A stretch of DNA of 64,000 nucleotides from Rhodococcus ruber NBRC 15591 (GTDB lineage: Bacteria > Actinomycetota > Actinomycetes > Mycobacteriales > Mycobacteriaceae), in contig NZ_BCXE01000023.1 of assembly GCF_001894945.1 (NCBI RefSeq), positions 62,001 through 126,000 on the forward strand, in the 5' to 3' direction. The notes beneath the pieces are model-generated. The model worked only from the letters and a program-made list of their open reading frames with translations. It was not told where the DNA came from and ran no database searches. This document shows positions 53,306 to 60,615 of the stretch, piece after piece (position 1 is the first letter of the stretch; each line of letters starts with the position of its first letter). Position numbers and translations under genes: made by a program.

Positions 53306-53609
53306 CGTGCTCCCTCTCCGTGTGTGTGCGGCCGGTGATCGTCCGGGCGCGAACATGCCGCCGCACGCTCACGGTAAGCCGGACCGGGTGGCGTTCGAGG
53401 CGGAACGGGCGCTCGGCTCACGGCACGGGGACCGCTCAGGACCGATCGGGCCGGTGTCCGGCACGGAAGGCTCAGGTCGGCCGGGTCGCGACGGCATAGA
53501 CTCGGCTGAGCGCATCCGGAGCCGAATCCGTACGGCCCCGGTGCCGGTGGAACGGCTGAAGTCTCGTCGGACGCGCACTCCGTCGAGCGCGCAGCCGGGT
53601 GGGAGAACC
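53306..53609. other. Intergenic region before the DUF4038 lipoprotein gene
   Basis: About 300 bases without a convincing gene. The only promoter-like element is CATAGACT around 53497-53505, with no good -35. Short open frames here have poor coding character and no ribosome sites. Confidence 0.5.
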
Positions 53610-55043
53610 GTGAACAGACACTCCGCCCTGTCTCTTCTGGTCCTGCTCTGCGTCGCCGGTTGCACGGACCGCGGCGGGCCGCGGGTTCCTTCGTCGCCGC
53701 CGGCGACCGTCCCGGCGGCCGCCGCGTGCGACGTCGCCGAGAGCGCCGGCCATCGCTACGTCTCCTCCGTCGGTCGCAACGGCCGCTACTTCGAGGATCA
53801 GCACGGTGACCCGATTCTGATCCGCGGGGACTCGCCGTGGTCCGGCATGGCGGACTGGTCGCCCGAGCAGGCCGAGCTGTACTTCGCGAATCGAGCAGCG
53901 CACGGGTTCGACGCGGCCCTCGTCTCCGTGATCGCCGACCCCGACAACGGCGGGCCGAACGAGAACGGAGCCACCTTCGACGGCATCGAACCGTTCGTCG
54001 GCGGCGACATCACCGCATGGAACGAGCCGTACTGGGAGCGCGTCGACGAGTACGCCCGAATCGCGTGCCGGTACGGAAACACGTTGTTCCTGTATCCGAT
54101 CGACGGGTGGAACCTCTCGGGCGTGTTCGCATCGGCCACTCCCGAACAGGCTGCGGTCTACGGCCGGATGATCGCCCAGCGATACGCCCGGTTCCCGAAC
54201 ATCGTCTGGCTGACCGGCGGTGACTATTCGCCCGACACGGACGACGCTGCCGCCGGGGCCGAATCGGACCGGGTACTGCGCGCCGTGCTCGACGGGATCA
54301 GGGCGGCCGGCTCGGACAGGCCGTTCTCGATACAGCTCGGCCCCCAGAAATCGCTCTCCACGGACAACCCGTTCTGGGAGCCACTGGTGGACTGGAACTT
54401 CGTCTACACCTACCTGCCGACCTACAAGGCCGTGCTGGACGGGTACGAGCGACCGGCAGGCGTCCGGGATCCGCGTCCTGCCGTGTTCGCGGAGGGCAAC
54501 TACGAGGGCGAGAACAACCAGCCCGAGACTGCGCCGACGACCGACGAGACGCTTCGCCGCCAAGCGCTGTGGGCGTTGACATCCGGCTCCCCGGGGGAGT
54601 TCCGCGGCTCCGACGACTGGGAGTTCCGGGACGGCTGGGAAGCGCGTCTCGATACCCCCGCCGTCACGCAACTCCGAGCCCTCCGTGACCTGTGGGCGTC
54701 GTGGGCGTGGTGGCAGTTGGTGCCGGACGTCGACGACCCGTTCGTCCTCGACGGGCGCGGGACCCGCGCGACGGACGACGAGACGGTGGACGTCCTGGAC
54801 AACGACTACGTCACCGCCGCACGTACGCCGGACGGCGCCCTCGCCGTCGTCTATGTGCCGACGGAGCGGACGATCCGGCTCGCGCTCTCCCTGATCCCGC
54901 AGGGAGCGAGCTACGCCTGGATCGATCCCGCCGATGCCGCAGCGCCCGCGTTGCCGGCGCAGGTGGGCCGGGACGGAAACGTGTCCACGCCGGGAACGAA
55001 CGTCGGTGGCGCGGAGGATTGGCTGCTGGTGGTCACCGGCTGA
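53610..55043 (+). CDS. DUF4038 (apiosidase-like) secreted lipoprotein
   Basis: A 477-residue lipoprotein. A signal peptide ends in the lipobox LLCVAGCTD (lipid Cys near residue 17), followed by a Pro/Ser linker. The TIM-barrel domain is DUF4038, as in GH140-like glycosidases: YFEDQHGDPILIRGDSPW, WSPEQAELYFANRAAHGFD, then VWLTGGDYSPDTDD and the acidic AEGNYEGENN, a probable catalytic Glu strand. The last 100 residues form a beta domain. It probably cleaves a polysaccharide or glycoside outside the cell. The GTG start has GGGAG upstream. No neighbouring sugar genes indicate a substrate. Confidence 0.88.
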   Translation: MNRHSALSLLVLLCVAGCTDRGGPRVPSSPPATVPAAAACDVAESAGHRYVSSVGRNGRYFEDQHGDPILIRGDSPWSGMADWSPEQAELYFANRAAHGFDAALVSVIADPDNGGPNENGATFDGIEPFVGGDITAWNEPYWERVDEYARIACRYGNTLFLYPIDGWNLSGVFASATPEQAAVYGRMIAQRYARFPNIVWLTGGDYSPDTDDAAAGAESDRVLRAVLDGIRAAGSDRPFSIQLGPQKSLSTDNPFWEPLVDWNFVYTYLPTYKAVLDGYERPAGVRDPRPAVFAEGNYEGENNQPETAPTTDETLRRQALWALTSGSPGEFRGSDDWEFRDGWEARLDTPAVTQLRALRDLWASWAWWQLVPDVDDPFVLDGRGTRATDDETVDVLDNDYVTAARTPDGALAVVYVPTERTIRLALSLIPQGASYAWIDPADAAAPALPAQVGRDGNVSTPGTNVGGAEDWLLVVTG

Positions 55044-55064
55044 TGCGAGCGCCGGTGCGGATAC

Positions 55065-55083
55065 TTCCGGCAGGCTGCCGGAA
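55065..55083 (+). terminator. Hairpin after the DUF4038 gene
   Basis: TTCCGGCA (55065-55072) and TGCCGGAA (55076-55083) form a perfect 8-bp stem with a GGC loop, 21 bases after the stop codon. It separates this gene from the stress-type operon downstream. Confidence 0.45.
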
Positions 55084-55119
55084 CTGCCCGAACCGTCGGT
55101 AATGCCGGATATGCGGCAC

Positions 55120-55144
55120 GTTTGCCTCTCCCGGACCCGGGTAA
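55120..55144 (+). promoter_or_regulatory. SigF/SigB-type stress promoter
   Basis: GTTT (55120-55123), 15 bases, GGGTAA (55139-55144) fits the mycobacterial SigF pattern GTTT-N15-17-GGGTA. It is about 130 bases upstream of a three-gene operon of the class usually controlled by that sigma factor. Confidence 0.55.
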
Positions 55145-55276
55145 GCGGGGGGCGTACGGCTGGTGGAGATCGACGACCATCGGCGACCGCCGGTGACACG
55201 GCGGGACGGCCCGGCACAGGCAGGACCGTGCAGAAGTGCCGGCCGTATTCCCGATCCCCTCGGAAGGACAACACTG

Positions 55277-56179
55277 ATGACGTACAGCGGATACCCGGAC
55301 CCGGGCGGACGGAGCACCGACCCGCTCACCGAGCAACCCTTCACCTCCCCGGACGGTCCGATACCGGAGCCCCGGCACCGTCTCGACGAGTATCGGACGG
55401 CACGCGGCGAACCGGACGATGCGTCGTCGGCGCAGGTCGCGCAGGAACAGGCCGGCCGGGTCGCCGGGCGAGCCGCGGACGCAGGCCGGGAGGTGGCCGG
55501 AACGGCCGGCGATCAGGCTGCCCGCGTGAAGAACGAAGCGACTGCGCAGGCCCAGGACGTGCTGCGGCGCACCCGGGACGAACTGACCGACCAGGCCGCT
55601 CGACAGCAGAAGAAGGTCGCCGAGGGGTTGCGCACGCTCGGAGCGCAGTTCGGTTCGATGGCGCGCGACTCGGAGCAGCCCGGCATGGCCGGTGACCTCG
55701 TCCGCCAGGCGGCCGACCGAGCCGACACCGTCGCCTCCTGGCTCGAACAGCGGGAGCCGGGTGGAGTCCTGCACGAGGTCAGCGGTTTCGCCCGGCGTCG
55801 GCCGGGGGCCTTCATCGCCCTCGCTGCGGGAGCGGGATTCGTCCTCGGCCGGCTCGGTCGCGGACTGAAGGACGCGGACTCCGGATCAGGTTCCGCGACA
55901 ACACATTCCTCCGACCCGACTTCTCCCGCGCCCCATTCGCCGGCGGCACAGTCCCCAGGGGTCGCGCACCCCGGGTTCACCGCCGCCGATCCCGGCGCCG
56001 GCGGGCCCGCCGGATACGCGTACCCGGCGCAGGGACCCGGCACGTCGGCGCCCGGAACGTATCCTGCGGGACCCGCGACGGGGGCTCCGATGCCCGGCGG
56101 CTACTCGGCGCCGGGGACGGGCACCCCGCCGCCCGGCGGATATGCACCGCCGCATCCCGGTGGGGAGGTGCGGCCGTGA
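55277..56179 (+). CDS. Amphipathic helical protein with Pro/Gly-rich tail
   Basis: A 300-residue protein of three parts: a disordered N-terminus, an Ala-rich amphipathic helix of LEA/YqjD style at about 52-130 (AGREVAGTAGDQAARVKNEA), a short membrane-anchor-like run at about 175-195 (IALAAGAGFVLGRLG) and a Pro/Gly/Tyr-rich tail. It is not a family I can name. It is the first gene of an operon with Hol-X and DUF3618 proteins, and follows a SigF-like promoter. AAGGAC lies 9 bases before the ATG. A role in membrane stress or osmoprotection is inferred. Confidence 0.72.
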   Translation: MTYSGYPDPGGRSTDPLTEQPFTSPDGPIPEPRHRLDEYRTARGEPDDASSAQVAQEQAGRVAGRAADAGREVAGTAGDQAARVKNEATAQAQDVLRRTRDELTDQAARQQKKVAEGLRTLGAQFGSMARDSEQPGMAGDLVRQAADRADTVASWLEQREPGGVLHEVSGFARRRPGAFIALAAGAGFVLGRLGRGLKDADSGSGSATTHSSDPTSPAPHSPAAQSPGVAHPGFTAADPGAGGPAGYAYPAQGPGTSAPGTYPAGPATGAPMPGGYSAPGTGTPPPGGYAPPHPGGEVRP

Positions 56180-56595
56180 CTCTTCCTCCCGCAGAACACA
56201 ATCGAGCCGGCGACCAGCGCTCGCTGGGCGAGTTGCTCGCCGATGTCAGCGGTGACCTGTCCACCCTGATGCGCCAGGAACTGGCACTGGCGAAGGCCGA
56301 GGCCACCCAGACCGCGACCCGTGCCCGCAAGGGCGCCGGCATGCTGGCCGGCGCCGCGGTGGCGGCGCACTTCGTGCTGCTGTTCCTGTCCATCGCCGCA
56401 TGGTGGGCGCTGGGCAATGCGATCGGCCGCGGCTGGTCGGCCCTCGTCGTGACCGTCGTGTGGGCGGTCGTCGCGACGCTGCTGGCCGTGCTGGGACGCT
56501 CGGAGCTGGCTCGCGCCAAAGGACTTCCCCGCACCACCGAAACCCTTTCCCAGGTGCCCGGAGCACTTGCCCCTCATCCCCAGGAGAAGCGATGA
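56176..56595 (+). CDS. Actinobacterial Hol-X membrane protein
   Basis: A 139-residue protein of the actinobacterial Holin-X family (PF07332). It has the conserved SLGELLADVSGDLSTLMRQE and LAKAEATQTATRARKG (about 16-52), then two helices at about 55-80 and 88-108. Despite the name it is not a phage holin here, as no phage genes are near. It starts at GTG in a GTGA overlap with the gene before and overlaps the next by ATGA, so the three are co-expressed. It may bind or shape the cytoplasmic membrane in stress. Confidence 0.85.
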   Translation: MTLPPAEHNRAGDQRSLGELLADVSGDLSTLMRQELALAKAEATQTATRARKGAGMLAGAAVAAHFVLLFLSIAAWWALGNAIGRGWSALVVTVVWAVVATLLAVLGRSELARAKGLPRTTETLSQVPGALAPHPQEKR

Positions 56596-57188
56596 CGAAC
56601 ACCGACGACCCGGATCGGATCCGCGCCGAAATAGACCGTACGCGACGCAGTCTCAGCGCCGACGTCGACACGCTCGCCGATCGGGCGCGGCCCTCGACGA
56701 TCGCCCGGCGCAAGGTCGGCGGGATCGGCGGCTCGCTGTCCCGGATGCGGGACAGGGTCATGGGCACGGCGCAAGACGCGACGTCGCAGTTGTCGGACAC
56801 CGGCCGTTCGGCCGTGTCGTCGGCGACCGACGCGGCACGCGGCGTGCCCGCCACCGCGCAGCAGCAGGCGCAGGGCAATCCCTTGGCGGTCGGGCTGATC
56901 GCGTTCGGCGCCGGCCTCGTGGCGGCCGCGCTGGTGCCCGCCAGCCGGTCCGAGCAGCAGGCCGCCGTCGCGCTGAAGGAGACCGCGGAGCCGGCATTGC
57001 AGGAAGCTACCGACGCTGCCAAGGACACCGCTCAGCGGCTCGCGCAGCCCGCGCAGGAGGCGGCGCACGCGGTCGCCGACACGGCTCGGGATGCCGCGAC
57101 GACCGTCGCCGAGGAAGGTGCCGGCGCCGCGCGCACGGTGCAGGGCGACGCACGCGACGCCGCACACACCGTCCGCGACCGGCGCTGA
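56592..57188 (+). CDS. DUF3618 protein with LEA-like tail
   Basis: A 198-residue protein. DUF3618 is at about 5-45 (DPDRIRAEIDRTRRSLSADV and DTLADRARPSTIARRKV), a single membrane helix at about 99-119 (VGLIAFGAGLVAAALVPAS), and a C-terminal amphipathic helix of repeated Ala/Asp/Thr with an 11-residue rhythm (ATDAAKDTAQRLAQPAQEAA). The family regularly accompanies Hol-X in actinobacterial stress operons. It ends 11 bases before a strong terminator. The function is unknown; a membrane-anchored protective protein is plausible. Confidence 0.85.
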   Translation: MTNTDDPDRIRAEIDRTRRSLSADVDTLADRARPSTIARRKVGGIGGSLSRMRDRVMGTAQDATSQLSDTGRSAVSSATDAARGVPATAQQQAQGNPLAVGLIAFGAGLVAAALVPASRSEQQAAVALKETAEPALQEATDAAKDTAQRLAQPAQEAAHAVADTARDAATTVAEEGAGAARTVQGDARDAAHTVRDRR

Positions 57189-57199
57189 GCTGAGCCCGA

Positions 57200-57232
57200 A
57201 ACGTCCCGCCCTCGGCCGGAGGGCGGGACGTT
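57200..57232 (+). terminator. Strong 14-bp hairpin terminator
   Basis: A perfect 14-bp stem, AACGTCCCGCCCTC (57200-57213) and its complement (57219-57232), with a 5-base loop. It lies 11 bases after the DUF3618 stop and before the convergent small membrane gene. Confidence 0.75.
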
Positions 57233-57340
57233 CGCCATGCAGGCCGGCGCGTCGTCGTCGCGGAAGAAGTCGTCGCGGAAGAACACGATCCGGATCGCCG
57301 TGCCGAGTCCTCGGCGCTCCCCGAGGCCGGCCCCGCGACG

Positions 57341-57556
57341 TCAGATCATGACGGCGGCGACGGCCACGGCCACCAGAACGGATACCGCGATCGCGAGTCC
57401 GAGCAGCACCGAACCGGTGACGGCGACCGTCATGGCTGCCGCTACCGCGCAGGCGACGCCCGCCGTGCCGGACGTGTGCCGCAGACGCGAGTGGGACTCG
57501 TCGGCCTCGTCGTTATCGGTCGGTAACCTGTGCCGACCCTCGAAGGTATGGATCAC
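57341..57556 (-). CDS. Small membrane protein under a CRP-box promoter
   Basis: A 71-residue protein: a polar N-terminus (HTFEGRHRLPTDNDEADESH) followed by a 40-residue, almost entirely hydrophobic Ala/Val/Leu stretch that can make two helices and ends AVAAVMI. AGGGGGT precedes the GTG by 6 bases. A consensus-like promoter (57596-57624) with a perfect CRP palindrome lies upstream. I do not recognise the family. Short length and Ala/Val bias leave some doubt, but the control region supports it. Confidence 0.6.
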   Translation of the reverse strand: MIHTFEGRHRLPTDNDEADESHSRLRHTSGTAGVACAVAAAMTVAVTGSVLLGLAIAVSVLVAVAVAAVMI

Positions 57557-57578
57557 GATGTACCCCCTGCCGTACCGC

Positions 57579-57598
57579 AATGTGATCGCTCTCACATT
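57579..57598. promoter_or_regulatory. Perfect CRP/GlxR-type operator
   Basis: AATGTGA (57579-57585), 6 bases, TCACATT (57592-57598) contains the exact TGTGA-N6-TCACA CRP consensus. It overlaps the -10 element of the minus-strand promoter, so binding would probably repress that gene, and lies 152 bases upstream of the + gene. Confidence 0.65.
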
Positions 57599-57624
57599 AT
57601 GCACTGATTTGTATCGCATCACAA
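57596..57624 (-). promoter_or_regulatory. Sigma-70-like promoter for the small membrane gene
   Basis: On the minus strand: TTGTGA (57624-57619), exactly 17 bases, CATAAT (57601-57596). This is close to consensus. TTTGT-N8-ACAAA (57608-57625) adds another inverted repeat between the elements. Confidence 0.55.
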
Positions 57625-57689
57625 AACGATGTCGCCAGTCGAACGCGTATCGCGTTCGTTGCGGCGCCTCCCGGGTTCGTGCACCCGGG

Positions 57690-57715
57690 GTGTGGATTCC
57701 GTCCGAGCGGGGTAT
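57690..57715 (+). promoter_or_regulatory. SigF/SigB-type promoter for the small membrane gene at 57750
   Basis: GTGT (57690-57693), 16 bases, GGGTAT (57710-57715) matches GNNT-N14-16-GGGTAY. It ends 34 bases before the ATG at 57750. AAAGGAG lies between. Confidence 0.45.
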
Positions 57716-57749
57716 CGGATACGGAGTCGGCAGGAAAGGAGACGGGCGT

Positions 57750-58025
57750 ATGGAGTCGGAACGGCAGGGCAACGACGAACCGCTGGTTGCACATCCCACG
57801 ATGGCTTTCGTGCTGGACGGCATACTGATTCTGGCCGTGGCGGTGGTGGGGCTGTGGATGTTCGGTTCGCTGCTGTGGGCAGTACTCGGTGGGATCTTCT
57901 GCGCGGCCACACACCTGGTGTGCCGGGCGACCGGGCATTGCGGTGCGCCCTCGGCGGCCGTCGCGCAGGCGGAATCGCAGCAGTCGATCCCGGTGACGAG
58001 CGCGGAGGTCGCACAGGCGGCCTGA
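57750..58025 (+). CDS. Small membrane protein
   Basis: A 91-residue protein with two close hydrophobic segments at about 19-38 and 42-62 (LILAVAVVGLWMFGSLLWAV), a Cys pair in HLVCRATGHC near 60-68 and a polar Ala/Gln/Ser tail. AAAGGAGA sits 10 bases before the ATG and a SigF-like promoter further up. It is divergent from the other small membrane gene. The Cys/His cluster might bind metal or heme, but there is no recognised motif. Confidence 0.6.
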   Translation: MESERQGNDEPLVAHPTMAFVLDGILILAVAVVGLWMFGSLLWAVLGGIFCAATHLVCRATGHCGAPSAAVAQAESQQSIPVTSAEVAQAA

Positions 58026-58167
58026 CGTTCGATACCCGTCTCGACGCGCACCCCGGCAACTGCTCCGACGGTTCCGCACCGGCAGCCCAGCTCGAGTTCC
58101 ACGCTCTCCCGTGAAGACGCCACACCCGTTCCCGTCGACCGTCATGGACGACACCGGCACGAACGCC

Positions 58168-58200
58168 GCGGCGCCTTCGCCTCCCGGCCGGCGGCGCCGC
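58168..58200. terminator. Candidate convergent terminator
   Basis: GCGGCGCC (58168-58175) can pair with GGCGCCGC (58193-58200) around a 17-base GC-rich loop. It lies between two genes that converge on it. The stem is short for the loop, so support is modest. Confidence 0.3.
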
Positions 58201-58228
58201 ACCGAGACCGCGTCCTGTGACCGGCGGT

Positions 58229-59170
58229 CTACCGGCCGGCGGCTCGCGCCGCGGCAAGACCGGTCGCGAATCCGGTGACGACGGCCGCGTCCGGCAGCAG
58301 CACCGCGGACGACCAGGGGATCTGCGTGAGCGCTGCCTCCGCGGACGGGAATCCGGCACCGAGCAGACCGCCTGCGAGGGCGGCGACCGTGTCGGTGTCC
58401 CCGCCGAGCGCGACGGCGGCGCGCATGGCGTCGATCGGCGACCGCGCCGTGACGATGCAGTGCAGCACGGCGGCGACGGTGTCGTACGGTTCGAGCGAAA
58501 CGCCCGACGGGGCGGCGCTCCAGCGGTCCGTCGCGACCGCGGCGAGGAGGTCCCCCAGACGACGGCCACCACCGAATTCCCCGGTCGCGATGCGCGCCTC
58601 GTCGCGGGCCACCTCGAGCAACCGCTGCGCGTCCGCGCCTTCCAGCGACCACGAGGCGCACGCCGAGATCACCGCTGCCGCGCACTGCGCGTCCGGTGAC
58701 GGATGCGTCACCCGGGACAGACCCAGGCTGAGTGCGCGCCGGCGATCCGGTTCGTCGACCGGAACCGCCCAACCGGCCGGAAGAGCCCGCATCGCAGCGC
58801 CGTTCGTGTCGCCACCGGTCTCGGGACGCCGGCCCGATTCGCGGAAGGCCCGGATCGCGGCCAGTGTGGAGGGCCCCAGGCCCGGGACGGTCTCGGCGCG
58901 CTCGCTGAGCAGGCGCAGGAACCTCGAGCCCGGGTCCTCGTTCGCGGCCGTCGTCAGCACCTCGGCCACGAGGAGGGTGAGCGCCGTGTCGTCGGACGTC
59001 GCGCCCCGGGGCCGGCCCGGCCGGACGGGCAGGGTTGCCGCCGTCCCGAGATCGATGTCCGCGGCGGCCGCGCCCTCCCAGGGGACGCCGAACGCGTCTC
59101 CGCAGGCGTACGTGGTCAGTGCGGCCGCGATCCGGTCGCGGTAGGAGGCTGCGTCGAGTTCGTCCGTCAC
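58229..59170 (-). CDS. ADP-ribosylglycohydrolase
   Basis: A 313-residue ADP-ribosylglycohydrolase (DraG/ARH family). Metal-binding motifs are seen: GDAFGVPWEGAA near 21, TSDDTALTLLVAEVL near 57 (the first metal triad S/T-D-D), and GGDTDTVAALAGGLLGA near 262 (the second). It removes ADP-ribose from proteins or cleaves ADP-ribose conjugates, using two Mg2+ ions. The likely start is GTG 59170; the frame stays open far upstream but that part is antisense to the flavodoxin gene. No ART partner is adjacent. Confidence 0.9.
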   Translation of the reverse strand: MTDELDAASYRDRIAAALTTYACGDAFGVPWEGAAAADIDLGTAATLPVRPGRPRGATSDDTALTLLVAEVLTTAANEDPGSRFLRLLSERAETVPGLGPSTLAAIRAFRESGRRPETGGDTNGAAMRALPAGWAVPVDEPDRRRALSLGLSRVTHPSPDAQCAAAVISACASWSLEGADAQRLLEVARDEARIATGEFGGGRRLGDLLAAVATDRWSAAPSGVSLEPYDTVAAVLHCIVTARSPIDAMRAAVALGGDTDTVAALAGGLLGAGFPSAEAALTQIPWSSAVLLPDAAVVTGFATGLAAARAAGR

Positions 59171-59248
59171 CGGTGCCGGTCCCTTCCCTGGGCCAGATGT
59201 TCCGCACGTTACCGGAGGTCGCCGGCAGCAGGACGGACGCGGAACCGC

Positions 59249-59277
59249 TTCCGTGGGCAGTCGTCGCGGTCTATCGT
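59249..59277 (+). promoter_or_regulatory. Candidate promoter for the flavodoxin-like gene
   Basis: TTCCGT (59249-59254), 17 bases, TATCGT (59272-59277) lies 29 bases upstream of the ATG at 59307. The -35 is moderately conserved. Confidence 0.35.
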
Positions 59278-59306
59278 GGGCGTGCGGATCTCGTGTGGGA
59301 GGACCC

Positions 59307-60053
59307 ATGACCGAACCGGCTTTCGAGGGGTTGCAGGGCACGGACGGATCGCGCCGGTTCGAGGGGCTGCGCGCCATGTTCGTCAACTGCACACTCAAAC
59401 GGTCGCCCGAGACCAGCAATACGCAGGGGCTGATCGATCGCAGTGTGGCGCTGATGGAACGGGAAGGCGTCAGGGTGGACCAGATCCGGGCCGTCGACCA
59501 CGACATCGCGACGGGCTTGTACCCCGACATGACGGAGCACGGGTGGCCGAGCGACGAATGGCCGCAGTTGTTCGAGCGCATCCTCGCCGCGCACATCCTC
59601 GTCGTCGCCGGCCCCATCTGGCTGGGTGACAACTCGTCGGTCACCAAGAAGGTCGTCGAACGTCTCTACGGCTGTTCGTCGCTGCTCAACGAGCACGGCC
59701 AGTACGCGTACTACGGTCGCGCCGGCGGTTGCCTGATCACCGGCAACGAGGACGGCGTCAAGCACTGCGCGATGAACATCCTCTACAGCCTGCAGCACCT
59801 CGGATACGTGATCCCGCCGCAGGCCGACGCCGGCTGGATCGGGGAGGCCGGTCCGGGCCCGTCGTACCTCGATCCGGGGTCGGGCGGTCCGGAGAACGAC
59901 TTCACCAACCGCAACACCGCCTTCATGACCTACAACCTCATGCACACCGCCGCGCTGCTCGTGCGGGCCGGTGGTTTTCCAGTCGGGGGCAATCAACGCT
60001 CCCTGTGGGATGCCGGTTGCCATCCCTCGTTCGAGAATCCCGAGCACCGGTGA
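59307..60053 (+). CDS. Flavodoxin-like NAD(P)H-dependent FMN reductase
   Basis: A 248-residue flavodoxin-fold protein of the NADPH-dependent FMN reductase family. The phosphate-binding loop is in FVNCTLKRSPETSNTQGLID near 24-43, and GPIWLGDNSSVTKKVVERLY near 101-120 forms the second flavin contact. The long YLDPGSGGPENDFTNRN insert is characteristic of this subgroup. It could supply reduced flavin to other enzymes, or reduce quinones. GGGAGG precedes the ATG. It overlaps the next lipoprotein gene by GTGA. Confidence 0.87.
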   Translation: MTEPAFEGLQGTDGSRRFEGLRAMFVNCTLKRSPETSNTQGLIDRSVALMEREGVRVDQIRAVDHDIATGLYPDMTEHGWPSDEWPQLFERILAAHILVVAGPIWLGDNSSVTKKVVERLYGCSSLLNEHGQYAYYGRAGGCLITGNEDGVKHCAMNILYSLQHLGYVIPPQADAGWIGEAGPGPSYLDPGSGGPENDFTNRNTAFMTYNLMHTAALLVRAGGFPVGGNQRSLWDAGCHPSFENPEHR

Positions 60054-60556
60054 CTGCGCGACTCGGCGGGCGTGCCCCTGCCGCCGCGCGGTGCGCGATC
60101 CTCCCGCTCGCGATGCTCGTCGCCACCGCCTGTGCGGCGACGGACGACAGCACCGACGATGCCGCCCCGGCGTCGGGCCCCGCGGTGACCGCGGCCGGAG
60201 AGTCGACGGTGGTCACCACGGCGAACGGTCCCCTCGGTGAGATGCTCTTCGACCGGACGGACCAGGCGATCTACATCTTCGACCGGGAGGTGGGCACGGT
60301 TCCCGACTGCTACGGGGACTGCGCTGTGGCGTGGCCGCCGGTCCTCACCGTCGGCGCCCCCGTCGCGGCCGGCGACGCAGACCAGGCACTGTTGGGGACC
60401 ACGGCGCGCTCCGACGGGACCACCCAGGTCACGTACGCCGGGCATCCGCTGTACTTCTATGCCGACGAGGAACCCGGGCAGGTGCTGTGCCACCGGGTCG
60501 AGGAGTTCGGCGGGCTGTGGCTGGCGGTCGACGAGGCCGGCGTGCCACTCCCGTGA
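60050..60556 (+). CDS. Secreted-repeat (Lipoprotein_15, COG4315) lipoprotein
   Basis: A 168-residue exported protein. The signal peptide has PLAMLVATACAATDD with a probable lipidated Cys near residue 28. Two copies of the COG4315 (PF03640) repeat follow: GEMLFDRTDQAIYIFDRE with CYGDCAVAWPPVL, then VTYAGHPLYFYADEEPGQV. The W-P-P and paired-Cys features define the family. Function is unknown. The GTGA overlap with the flavodoxin-like gene indicates a shared transcript, possibly linked redox function at the cell surface. Confidence 0.87.
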   Translation: MTARLGGRAPAAARCAILPLAMLVATACAATDDSTDDAAPASGPAVTAAGESTVVTTANGPLGEMLFDRTDQAIYIFDREVGTVPDCYGDCAVAWPPVLTVGAPVAAGDADQALLGTTARSDGTTQVTYAGHPLYFYADEEPGQVLCHRVEEFGGLWLAVDEAGVPLP

Positions 60557-60615
60557 CCCGAGGTCACCACCGGCCGCCGTGACGGTGGACGACGCGTCCG
60601 GGAGATCCCGCGGCG

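Noticed and set aside
53369-53665. 98-codon minus-strand open frame in the gap before the DUF4038 gene
   Set aside because: No ribosome site, Arg/Ser/Pro-rich composition and overlap with the lipoprotein start make it non-coding.
56176-56595. Holin annotation as a sign of a prophage
   Set aside because: Hol-X is a chromosomal actinobacterial family; no integrase, capsid, tail or lysin genes are nearby.
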